Positions 26,101 through 38,038 of a stretch of DNA of 64,000 bases are shown piece by piece. A program made the translations under genes and the position numbers. The DNA lies in the NCBI RefSeq assembly GCF_030936135.1, contig NC_082603.1:16832880-16896879 (forward strand). The letters run 5' to 3'. Under the pieces are notes generated by a model, which was given only the letters and a program-made list of their open reading frames with translations, was not told the origin of the DNA and ran no database searches. Numbering within the stretch: the first letter of the stretch is position 1; the number at the start of each line of letters is the position of its first letter. Source of the DNA: Gavia stellata. Lineage: Eukaryota; Chordata; Aves; Gaviiformes; Gaviidae.

Positions 26101-29100
26101 TGCAAGACTTTGAAGCTCTTAAAACTCCAATTAAGTTAATAACAAAATAAAGTAATATTTAAGATTGGAATCAGGTGATCTAGAAATACATACTTCTTTT
26201 TTTCTAAAGCATTTCAGGAAAATTTATCAGGGCTGATCATGAAAAAAAAACAACGTAGGAAAATGGAAATGCTATCAAGGACTGCAACAGCAGGTCACAG
26301 TCTGTTTTACTCTTCTTGGGACTGCTAATTGATCAGCACACCATTCTCTGCCTTCAATGTCTTGCAATATTGTATTTGATAAAGGAAAAGATCAGCATAG
26401 ATGCTAGAGATTATTCACATGGAAAGGCAAAGCTACACATACCTAGCCAAATCTTTCCAAATTTTTCCATATCTATCAAAAACCAATGTGCTGCTAGTGC
26501 AAGGAGTTGTTACTGAGTTGAATCTCAATGTACACCCTGACCTTTATCGGCACAAAGGCCTCTATGCAGAAAGCATGGAAGTTGTACAGTCAGGTTTTTT
26601 CCCTGCATATAGGACTTGCACTAGAAAATGGGAACTACCTCCAACAAGATTAACTGCTGGACATACATGTACGTGATTCACCATGAGGTATACTGTGCTG
26701 TATCTATATACCTGTGTGAATGTAAGTATGCTTTTGCATCATTATCAGACACAACCTTGTTCTATTTGCTTCCCTCTCTTTATGTCCTCTCCCCAAAATC
26801 CAAAGTGAAAAACAACTAACAATTGCATTGAATAGCAGAGGGAGAATATATTTGCCTTGCATACTCTTTGAACATTAGGCTTATTGCATATCTGAGAAGT
26901 TAGAAGAGCAGAATTACAAGTCAAGCAGTCCTGTTTTCAACCCTCTTCTCAAACAATGCCTCTGTATCTGCTGAAGTGCTGCTATTTTTTTAATGAACTG
27001 GATTTCATTACATAAGTATGAAATCCGATTTTAGTTTCATGAACACCCCGCAAAGACTTATGAATTCATAAACTCATTTCTTAAGTTGATAAGCATCATG
27101 TTTCCGAAATTCTTATGTCTCTGTCATGCATTTTGAATTCAATTGCACTTTTGTTTCATGAAAAGCACGTTAAATGATATTCAGGCAAATGTGAAGATAG
27201 AAAATGCTGAGTTTGATTTTATTTTTTTTAACCAGTTCTAGTAAATAACTTGCTATATAGTGATTTAGAAGTTATTTTGGAAATTAAGTACTGCATATTA
27301 ACGTCAGTTGTAACTTAGAGGCCTTAGAAGAGTACTACAGTTTGTCATACTCGCTATAACTTCTGGGTTGTGGTGATGATTAGACCTTTCTTCTGAAGGG
27401 ATGTCTTCTGTGCATCCTGTTCAGGAGAATCTGGTTCTTAATGAACACTTTGTTCAACTGTTTGCCTATAGGCAATACTCAAACTCTAATTCTTCTAGGA
27501 CATGAATCGCAGATGTAGAAAATGGTTAAGGGCTGTTTCTTCATAGGGAGCGCCTGGAAAATCTGTGCTTTTCCCCTTCTGCATGCTCTTATTCCACATC
27601 ACAGTATTTGTTATTGAAGTAGATTAAGCTGACTGGTGCAGGTGTACATTAAATTTCAAATAAGAGTGGTTATGTGGAAAGCTAGACTTCAGACAAGCAT
27701 TACCTACACCTCAGCTGATTTCACTAGTGTCTTCTATCATTCACCAGCATCCAAGATGGACAACGGCTTACAAGGATTCTACAGATAACACTCCCCTGAG
27801 GTTATCACATTCTGTAGATGAAAAACAGTTTTTCTTCACAACTTTGTCCCTCACATCTTAATGGGAATTTTAGAGATATTTGTGCCAGTGTTAGAATAAG
27901 TCCCAAGATCCTGCTTTATAAACTTGGAAAAGTCTGAAAGCCTTTTTACAAGTCTTTGGGAGTCATTAGGCAACAATTCACATTATTTGATTGTGGTACT
28001 TACCTATTTAAGAACTGACAAGTCTTTGGTTCAAATGGCCCACAGGGAGAGATAAGCAAATGCCACAAACTAATGATTAGCCACAAAATTCAGGGCCTGT
28101 AGCATTTGAGGTAATTTTAGAATTCTTCTTACAAAGGAACCTTTATTGCAGAATTGCTTCTGTTTTAATGGTGCAATAGAAGCTATCTCATCTGTTTGTT
28201 TGCAGTTTATTGTGTCTTGTATGCTATGTTCTGCTAAAAAGAGAGGAGAAAAAGAATGAGTGAGAGGCATAGCAAGGAGGAGCCTGCAATAAAAGCAGAG
28301 AATGGGAGACTGCTGAGAAGATCAGGGAGCAAACATACAGCCAATTCTCCAAACTGAGTTTAAAAAATAGCTTTTTTCTAGGTACCTAAAGGGACTCTGT
28401 CAAGTTTATTGCAACCCAGGAAAGATTGTGGGGAAAAGTGCAAACCTAGAGGACAGGACTTTGTTTTGCAGGAAATAACAAGTAGAGAACTTCAATTTAA
28501 CATGCACTTTAATTTCTCTTCTCTTGTTCTACATTATCCTATTTAAAGAGTGCATAGTTCTGATTCTTGTCTAAATGCAAGTTAGTTTTGAATTTATATA
28601 ACCATTTAAAGTGCTAAAGTATGTAGCATTTGGAAAATACCTAGGCGATAGTAGTTCAAAGTTTCCACTAACCTGGGGACCTGCCACCAGCAGACATACT
28701 ACTGGTTCACCAAAGCACTGAGGAGCCTAAGTTTGTAGCTGGAAGCTTACAGTGGGATGGTTTTGACTGTCTAGATGTTTTAGATAGGCAAGGATTATTT
28801 TCACTTTATATGAAAGGTACTTTTCCTCCTATACTAACAACTGTTGCATCAATCACATACCAACCACACTGTTTAAATCAGAAGTAACCAAATTAGGAGG
28901 TAGGGGAAGAGATACATAGTACAAGATGTTCCTGCTGGTATCAGCAGGAGTCAGTACAGCCCAGTGTTGTTTAGATGATGGAGATTGATACCAGGAAACA
29001 AAAACTGATCTGATATTATTTGGAAGTTATATATCATGGGAAAAGAACAATCATAACTGGACTCAAATAAAATCAGTTTTTCAAACTTAAAAACATAGGC

Positions 29101-29784
29101 TATCTCTAGGTGTTAATAGATCAGTCTGAAAGTACACATTATGAACAAAAGCATTTGAAATTCAGACGGTCAATGTTGTTAATTTTTAGTTTTTCTTTGT
29201 TCTCAGGAAAACTTTCAACCTAAGAACATATTTTCTCTATGTACTTTACATTCTGTTCAAATACACCCACAAAGCTCCAAACACAGCTAATCAAATAGCT
29301 ACATGTCAAAGTTAACAGTTTGGAATGCCAGTATTTAGGCTTGACAAGAGGTGCTAACTTGACTCCTAATGCATTAAAAGACAAAATATAATGACACAGT
29401 TGTTTTAAAATCCTTGACGCTTTTCCGGGTTCAACATTCAGCACTTTTCTACAAACCACACAGCTTTTCTAGCTAAATACTGGTTACTGGAAGTTTCCCC
29501 TCACCCCTTCTTTGCTAACTCCTAAATCAATTCACACAGGTCAGTACAAGTGCACCCTGTTAGCCGTCTGATATGGTGAAAGAATGCATTTGGGTGGTGG
29601 CTGCTACAGGAGGATTGCTTCACACACAGCAATGTAATGCCTTAGTTCGTACCAGTTTATGCTGTAAACACCTCGTCCTTAAACTGGCTGAGTTAAAATT
29701 GTTTATGATGTTCAAATACAGAGAAGGAGTATGTCTGTAAAGACCAGTGTATAGATATTCAAGAAAACCACTTCAGAACTTCTC

Positions 29785-29801
29785 CTTAGATCAGATCTAA
29801 G
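29785..29801. repeat. Perfect inverted repeat, 8-bp arms
   Basis: CTTAGATC and GATCTAAG flank a single A, giving a 17-base palindrome. It may be a chance occurrence. Confidence 0.85.
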
Positions 29802-30251
29802 ATGTTTCTTTCCCTTTATGCTGGACACCTAAGAAGCTGATTAGCCACAGTGATGTCCCTCCCTTTGCATAATTTTTTTGGCAGGGCTAAAATTTTAAAA
29901 TCTTTACACTGTCCTCTATCATTTGAGTTGACAAATAACCTGAAGCAGTGGAGAACATCTAACAAGCGATATGGTCTCTGCCAGTATTTTGTCGATACTA
30001 ACTGACATCAGAGAACAGTAAGACTCAAATCCTTCTTTCACTCACAGCATCTGGAAGGTAAAATTCGCTCTTTCTTGTCATGATAATGAACACTGAGCTC
30101 AAACCAATGGTGCTGCATTAGCCATTTAAGTCTTTTAATATTTTTTTTGTTCCTTTAAAAGAAAATTTCAAGTCTGACACTGGGGGCACAAATGGACTAA
30201 TTTCAGTAAATATTATGTCTGATTTACATTATTGTATCTTTTCTTTAAATA

Positions 30252-30271
30252 ATGTCACTTTACAGTGACAT
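30252..30271. repeat. Perfect inverted repeat, 8-bp stem, 4-base loop
   Basis: ATGTCACT and AGTGACAT flank the loop TTAC. It is a small hairpin in intergenic DNA with no gene context. Confidence 0.85.
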
Positions 30272-33200
30272 ATAATTATTCAGTAAATTGTGAGCAATTA
30301 TGTAAAGTTAAATAGATAATACATGTAGTGTTTGGATAGTGTTCTTTCCATCGCGATTTTACTAAAGAATAAGGCTTTGGTTGTATTTTTCTGAACAGTA
30401 CACTATTATTTATTTTCAAAACCCCTAAGCAAAAACCTTTCTCACATAGAGTAACTAATATTTTATGAAGAACAATTCTAGCTACCATTGGCATGCTTCA
30501 TTTTCTGAGGAAAAGAGAAACACAAGGATATTAAATTCCGTTGATTATGATCATATATGTGTTCACTAAATTAATTGCAGTACAAACTTAGAAAGCTCAA
30601 AATAAAGACTGTACTGTGACTGATACATGACAGTCATTACAAATCGGCCATTTTCCATTATACAGAAAACCGTCAGAATTTTAAAGGCTGCCTCCAATCA
30701 AGGAGGCAATAAATGCTGAGTCTTGTAGGAACACATAAACTTCAGTGTGCAACACTACTTAACTAATGTTCTTCAGGAAGAAGAAAAATGCGGTACTGTG
30801 ATGGAATAGAAAGATGACTGAAAGGACACAGCAATCTACCATTTGAAGCTGGAGAAGCAAAGCCATACCTACCTAATGTCATTGTCGGTGCACAGACTGT
30901 AATTCAAAGTACATGATAATGAAAAAGTTCTCTAAATACTCCAGTGCTAAATGGAAACTTTTTATTTATTTTTAAAAGTCAAACGTATGTTTGATAAGCT
31001 CATTGACTCTCCTTGGGTGTGATACACATAAGCAGATTTGGGAAGTGGAGAAATCATTTCAGAATGAAGTCTCCTGGGTTGTACAACAGATGAGCTACAC
31101 TGGCGTAGCAGGCAAATTCTGCCTGATTACCAACTACCAAATTATTCTCCCATAGCTAAGCTGATCCGTTTCCCAATTATCTTTAGTCTACTCACCCCCA
31201 AGTCAGCAATAAAGGCAGGATCAACAAAGTAGTGTAATGTCAAAAAACAGAGATGCAGGATATTAAAGAAACTCTCAGTTTAATTTTGCTGGTTAGCTTT
31301 AGTACAGAATGGTTTTTATTGTATCAAATGACTCCAAAAGAAAAAGCTGTATTACAAGAGGATTAAACATTATAATAGCCAAGTCAAACAGAGTACGGTT
31401 TACCTTTTCCTCTCTCACAGTTCCAAAGAATGGGGTTAATGACAGCCTAGGAACTACATTTGTTCAAATTGAAGCTTTGTTTATTTTACCCATTTAATTG
31501 CCTAACCTTCAAGGCATGCTTACACCAAATACTTTTAAAGAATGCTGAACTTGGCTACCACTACCTTCACTGAGAAGTTATATATGCTACATCTAATATT
31601 AAAAAGTCAGCATTTTTTAACGATTGGTGAGGAAGGGAAATCATTTTTACTAACAGTTATAAATAAAAATAACTGCCTAGTAAAATTAATTTATTTGAGT
31701 TACTTAATTAAAAAGTCATGAGCTGAGACTGGATTCAGTATGGAAAAAGATGCTACCATTAATGTACATGCCTCCTTTTAAACAGGTTTTATTGTCACTT
31801 AATACTTACATTGCTTTTTTTTTTTTTTTCCCTTCTTCCCAGTTTGGCCACTTCCTCACAAACTCAGGCACAGGAAGAAAACCTAAGTAAAAAAAGTCTG
31901 GTAGTTGCACTTGTGTCTAGCATCATTTGTGAAAAATAAATCTTATGAGAGAGATGCATATGAACTGCAAGATTAATTTATATAATCAAGATATTCTGGG
32001 GTAAAGGAGTTATTCGAAGAGGCTACTTCACAGTTGTGGTGGAACACCTGGAATAAAGGGAAGACAGACAGCATCACAGTGTCAAACAATAGATTCAACC
32101 TCATAACAGTTTGGTTTGGCTAGCCAAAAGCATCTAAGCACAGAATGAATCTATTTTAGTGTCTCTGTCTCCATAGTTTCCATTGTGCTTCAATTACATT
32201 TATTACTACTTAGAATTACTTGCCCTCTAGCAGGAGAGCATCACTGGTAAATAAACACAGCTGTGTACAGCACTGCAGCAGTACCTTACCACTCCTGACA
32301 ACACATCTGTGGTATTGCTACAGCCGCTCACCTTCTGAAAAATCTTCCATGTGTCAAATTAAGCAAAGAATAGTTTAAATTTTCATTTACACAGCCTTAT
32401 TTACCCCAAGGCATCCCTGAAGACAACAGAAGTTAAATGTACCTTTAATGTCAAATTCCTTTTTAAGAAGTTATACTGCAAAATAGTATTTTGAAAAGGA
32501 TAATAAATTCATCACACATCATTCTTTGAGTAAGAAATAGGAAAGCAGCCAGTAATTTGGAGTTAACACCAAAGCAATGTCAACATGAATTTTCAGTGTG
32601 GGAAAGGCTCAAAGCCTACCTCCCTGGGACCCCTCCTCTGCCTTCCAAGCAGGCATAGTTTCCACACTGGATCCCAGAGCCAATCCAGATCCAAAAACTC
32701 CCACAAGATTTGTTCTTTCACTAGAATCTGGTTTTAAAGCAAGTGAGGGGATGTGCGTATGACTAATGTGGTAACAAAACAAATTTTGAAAGCAGAGTAT
32801 CAGGCAATGATACAAAGATTTGCTTCACGATTTCTAATAACAATAAGAAACTCATATTGTACATGTGATTCCCCTGTAAGACATATATTTTGCTCATTTC
32901 AATTTTTATATCAGTTTTGCTTATTCATTGTTTTTTTCAACAAGTGAAAGGAAGTCCCATTAATGTCAGACCTGGATTTAAATTTTAAACTAGTTTTATC
33001 CCAGTGCAACTTTGTTATTTTCAGTTAAGCTACATGTGATTTTATACCACACTGGGATTCTCATTGGTGTGGAGACTTCAGGAATAAACTCAACTACTTT
33101 TAGGTATAAAAGTTGATTCTTCACTCCATTACAGTGATTTAATGACATTGCTTACCACAAGTGTCAGTCAAATTACACTAATTCAGTTTCTGTGCATCAA

Positions 33201-34201
33201 AAAGGGGACTTGGTAATCAATTTTACAACATTATACTAACCTTCTTAATTACAAATACTGTTATACAATTTTTGTCAATATAGCCATTTTTATATAAACT
33301 CTGTTTGTAGTCTCTTTACTTTTTCTGACTTGATATTCATTGGTGTAATCACTATTTGCAATTCACATTACAATTAGGGAAGATTTAGCAGCTATAAAAA
33401 TAGGCCAGCAATAATCAGAGTGCACTGCAGAATTTCTCAGTGACCAGAGTAACTTTTGACCAGTGTGTGTTATCTAATGAACTCTCACACTAGTTCTCAC
33501 ATCCACCCTCCATATCTTGGTGCAGAAGAACATTAGTACAAATGAGTTACTCAGCTTTTCAAGATTTATGAAATATCTACATACTGAATTTAATTTTCTG
33601 TAATTTTCCTTTATCTTCACTAGAAGTGTTCCATAGATAGAAATTTTTCTTTGCTTAAAAAAAAAGAAAGCATAATCCTGTGATTATGACACAAGAACAG
33701 AAATTAGTATAAAATCAAGACATTGTACGTTCCTGACTTCAGCATAGACTTTTGGCATATCCATAGAAGAGCTGGGTGAATATGATTTCCTCCCTATGTA
33801 CAAAAAGGGAGCAATACAACCCACAGGATGTATATAATCTAAATTCACTGATGATTTTAAGGCATTTACGGGCACAGGCAGAAAGTGTTGATGTAAATTT
33901 GCTCTCATTTCAAGACTTTTCCTTTTAGAAAGCTGGTTGGAACTGAAAAAGATTGAAAGAACAAAGACCTATGCCAGGTACACACAGCATATGTTAGTGA
34001 ATTTCACAGCCTATTTACTAGCACTACATGCAGATATATTATACCTAACAAAACTGTTTCACTTACCAAATATATTAATTATAGTACTGCTAAAACACAA
34101 TGTTTAAAAGGCAGTGGTGTTTGTAAGTCTGTGTGTGCATTTATAACACAGTATTTGATACAGCAGCTCTGAAAGATAAATGCTAAGGTAATTATAGAAC
34201 C

Positions 34202-34277
34202 AGCTACCAAGTCAGAGATTGCTCCCTAAACTTCTTATAGAAGCAGGTACCAAGGCAGAGATTGCTCCCTAAACTTC
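34202..34277. repeat. 43-bp tandem duplication
   Basis: Copy 1 (34202-34234) and copy 2 (34245-34277) differ at only two of 33 aligned bases: agctaccaagtcagagattg versus aggtaccaaggcagagattg, followed in both by ctccctaaacttc. Offset is 43 bp. The high identity indicates a fairly recent local duplication. Confidence 0.9.
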
Positions 34278-37200
34278 CATTTTATCTAATTAAATATAAT
34301 TAATTGTATAAGTAAAATAATTACCCAATCATAGTGTTCACTGAGACAAATCAAACAAAGATCGGAAAAGCCAAGTGAAAGGAGAAATATCAGGAGCAAC
34401 ATCATTTTGGAAAAAGCTCCCAGGGATTTCAAATCTTACTCACACAAGTAAATTTTACACTATTGGGTATGACAATATTGCTGACTTTTATGTTAGCGTG
34501 GAATGATGAATGTTTTATAGCACTACAAAATTTCAAAACGTTAGTAAGTGTTACAAAATTTTACCTACAATCTTGCAAAACTATCAGTGTAAGGAAACTG
34601 ATCTGTTACTGATGTCACCCGAGGCATTCCACTTCAATGTCAACAATTATATATGATAGTACAGAAAACACGATGTTGAAATTGCTTTGCTAATCAAGAA
34701 ATTATTTTGTAGCTCTCTCTAAGCTAACCAGATCTGGTTTAGAGATCTGGCAGATTATATGACAAAAATGAATACATGCATCTCTTTCGAAATAAGTGGA
34801 GCTTCACAAATTTAGTTTCACTTTTCTCCTCACTTTTCCCCTCACTTTTCCCATAATCAATGTGTGGATTGGTTCCACGGTATACATATCAAGGAATGAA
34901 AATCTGTAGAATCTGTTCATAGTCTGGCAAACCTTCCCAATGGTGAATAACCTTGATTCCACTAAATTCACCAGAGTGAAGAAGTCACAGCGTGGAAGAG
35001 GTCGTCTCCTAATCTACAGCATGCAGCCAGGCTTGTGCTCTTGCATATCTCCCACATATTCTAAAAAGTCACAGTAAAATCCTGGCCTCCATCAATAGAA
35101 ATGTCCCATTTTTTTCAATATTTAAAAAGATCAATCTGACTTGCTTTAGATGCCTATACTAGGAAAATATGGATTTCACCTTAGGAATGAAATTTTTCTC
35201 TGCTGACTAAAATAAGCAGAGGATGACTAAATTGGTTAGACACATGTACAGAGCCAATGCTTACATTTTGACATTCCACTATGGGAGCCAAATTCTAAAT
35301 TTCTAGACAAATTGCCAGAGCTCTAAGTCAGCGTAATGCTTGCCTGCACGTAGCAACATGTATTTGAAATAGGGGGAAAATTTTCTGTCTTAAATGAGCT
35401 GTTGAAATACCACTGAAGTGGGCAGGAAATGTGATCAGAATGTCACAATTAAGTCACTAGCTACTGAGCAGACTTCCAGCTCAGAGGCATCAGTGCATGT
35501 CAGGTAGCGCGGGGTTCCTCTCCTCTCCCACATTGGTTGGTGCCTGGGGTCAGGCAGTGCTGAGCAGTTCTCGTTCTTCAGTCAAATCTGCACAGAGACT
35601 TTGTGCAGAAAGAGGAGAAGGAAGAGCAGAGGTGGCAGCAGCAGCAGGTCCTCACCTGAGTGCTTCTCCCTTGTCCATCACGCCCCTCCCCTGCCAACCT
35701 AATCTAGCTACACCGTCCCCTTGGCACACTGTCTTTCCCCCCAGCTTTCAAATTTTCCCTTTCAAAGTTTCCCCTAAACTTCCTTCCCTCAGAATGGCTA
35801 GCTTGGTGAAGTTACCCTACTTCCTCTAACCACACAATGCCCCCAAGTCCTACTAGAATGCTTGCTCCATGCACATCCCTTCGCTCAGGCTCTGCTTCCC
35901 ACCACTCTGGTAAACTGGTGGCCTCCTTTCCTCATGACACAGCATGGAGCAGGATATCTAAATGCCTAGCGTTAGTGAACACTGGAATATCTTGCTGGAA
36001 ATAGGAATAAGGTAACACTGGTCAAGCTGCTTAGTCTGGACAGGGTCTGGAGGGTTCCCCACCTATCTCAAGTGCGGGAGGTCATGACAGAAGAGGTGGG
36101 AGTGAGAAGGATGGGCAGGAGAAAGCGATACTGAGATCATCTCCATAAAAACTGGAAACCACTGCTGACTCACTTTCCACCTTTTGTGACTGAACTATAA
36201 GGAAATTAACTGGACTTAGAGCCTAAAGGTGATTTCAAGTTTTATATAAGCACCTCTTTTCTTTAAACAAGTGAGTACTGTTTCTCTTTGTAAAGTCCTC
36301 TGGAAATCAACTGTAATCTTATAAGGTCACAATCTTGAAAATCTAGTCACACAAGATTTGTATTCTACTCAAAGTTAAAAGCATGCGAGCTTTTTGGCTG
36401 ATGTAATGCTGACATACAGCTGCATAGAGACAGTGCTGAAATTTGATCAAAAACAAGGCAGGAAAATTAGAAGGTGTATGGCTGGATTTTAATGAAAGTA
36501 TGCTGATAATTTAAAAATCCAGGGTTTAGGTGCACCTTGGAACACACTATATGAATTCTGATGCAGGCTCTGGTTGAAATAGATATTGTAGTTTCGTCCA
36601 TATGCATTTATTCTGCATTATGAAACAGAAATGATTGCTTGCATCTAAGTATGTGTCAATCATGAAAATTAAAGGTGATTAAATATTAAACTTCCCTGTT
36701 AGTCTTCTCCTCCTACCTATATTTTCCAGGTATAAAACATTGCACAAATCAGTATCAAAATAAAAAGAAAAGTCAGCTTATTGCTGTAAAATGTATCTAT
36801 CCCCCATAATTACATAATAGGTTCTACTATATAATCTGTTTCACACCTTCCCCACAGAAGAATCACGAGCTCAGTGTGAACACAGCTCCCTCTGGAGCTT
36901 GAGTGTTAGACGAAAGCACAGCACACAAACCTCCAGCTCCAAAAAGCTTGGTTTAAGTGCTTAGAAAGGCGGCACCGTGAGAAAGAGCAATACATACACC
37001 AGAGAGGCCAGGGAGCCTGTCGCAAAGGCTGCAGGCTGAGATTCAGAAAACCTTCTGACAGAAACATATTCTCAGTTGCCTGAGAAAATGGCATACCTTT
37101 TCCAATGTAAGCTTGTAGGAAAAGGATTAACAGGTCCCTGGTTTATGGGAGAGGTGAGGTACAAATCACTGAACACTTGAACTTTATTTGCTGTCCAGCG

Positions 37201-37867
37201 TGATGGGTGAACCTTGACAGGGTTCATGTATACATGTGCTCGGAACGAGAGAATAGAGGATGTGAGCTAGCTGAACAGTTGTGTCAAACTTTTTGTGTGA
37301 TGAGGCAAGAACTGACATATTTAGGCCTTCAGAACTTACAGGATCTAAGTTAATTAACCCAACATGACTTCCGCAAGATCAGCTGCCCTCCAGAGCAGTC
37401 ATTTCCGAGCCGGGGTGGTGCTAGCCCCCTCGCCCTTGACAGCCGGCAAAGGTTTGCAGTGGTTGAAGCTGGTTGTCAAGTGTTGCCCAGTTTCCCCAGT
37501 ATTCCATCCCACGGCCAGGAAGCGAGGGGTGGTACAAGTGTACGGGGACACCGGGAAGGTGGGGAGACACGGACTGCGGGCATGTCCGGGTGTGTTTGCA
37601 CGTCCAGGTGGGCCTGCGCCCGGGGACACGCTGAGGGGGCTGGAGCCGCCCGGGGGACATGCCGCCCCTTCCCTCAGTGCCCCTCTCCTTCCAGTAATGC
37701 CAGTTTCCTAGAAGATCCCCTCCTCCGCTTGCTCAACCAGGCGATGCCTAAGCGCTTCCGCCAGCCCCGCTCCCGTTCCCCATGACCCCGTCCGGGCTGG
37801 CCACCCAGCCTCCGCCGCTCCCACTGCCTTTCTCGCCGGGCTGTCCCGCGGGCGCGACGCTCTCAGT

Positions 37868-37894
37868 CCCCGCCTCTCCTCCCACAGATATAAG
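37868..37894 (+). promoter_or_regulatory. F3: F3 core promoter: GC box and TATA box
   Basis: A TATA-like element, atataag, lies at 37888-37894, with a CCCCGCC GC box (Sp1-type) at 37868-37874. A TATA box here predicts transcription starting at about 37918-37922, giving a 5' UTR of roughly 50 nt without upstream ATG codons. Mammalian F3 promoters also combine a TATA box with Sp1 sites. The start site is inferred. Confidence 0.65.
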
Positions 37895-37968
37895 CCGGTG
37901 CCTCGCGCCCCGTCGGCAGCTCACTGTGCTCAGCCTCGCTGGGACCCCGCCGGTTCGCTCCCCCGAGG

Positions 37969-38038
37969 ATGCCGCGCGCCGTCGCCGGAGGACGGGCTCT
38001 GCTGCTGAGCGCTCTGTTGTGGCGCCTGGCCGCCGCCG
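37969..38038 (+). CDS. F3: F3 exon 1 (coding part): signal peptide
   Basis: Encodes residues 1-23 plus the first base of codon 24. After MPRA there is a leucine-rich core (LLLSALLW) ending in small residues AAAG, so cleavage after residue 23 or 24 is likely. The donor is gtgggt, phase 1. An in-frame TAA follows five bases into the intron. Confidence 0.9.

Larger units (their letters stand above)
20450..37390. other. Intergenic DNA upstream of F3 promoter
   Basis: No recognisable gene. The longest open frame is 136 codons on the minus strand at 21068-21478. It has no homology I can identify and I do not call it a gene. The region contains a G-rich run (21723-21742), perfect small inverted repeats (23123-23142, 29785-29801, 30252-30271), a T15 run (31815-31829) and a 43-bp tandem duplication (34202-34277). 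A mildly GC-richer patch lies at about 35490-35900. Its position 5' of F3 makes it a reasonable place for distal regulatory elements, but that is inference. Confidence 0.55.

Noticed and set aside
35490-35900. GC-richer patch with a 110-codon frame, considered as a second promoter or exon
   Set aside because: CpG content is low compared with the F3 island, there are no TATA or clear splice sites with homology, and the translation is low-complexity.
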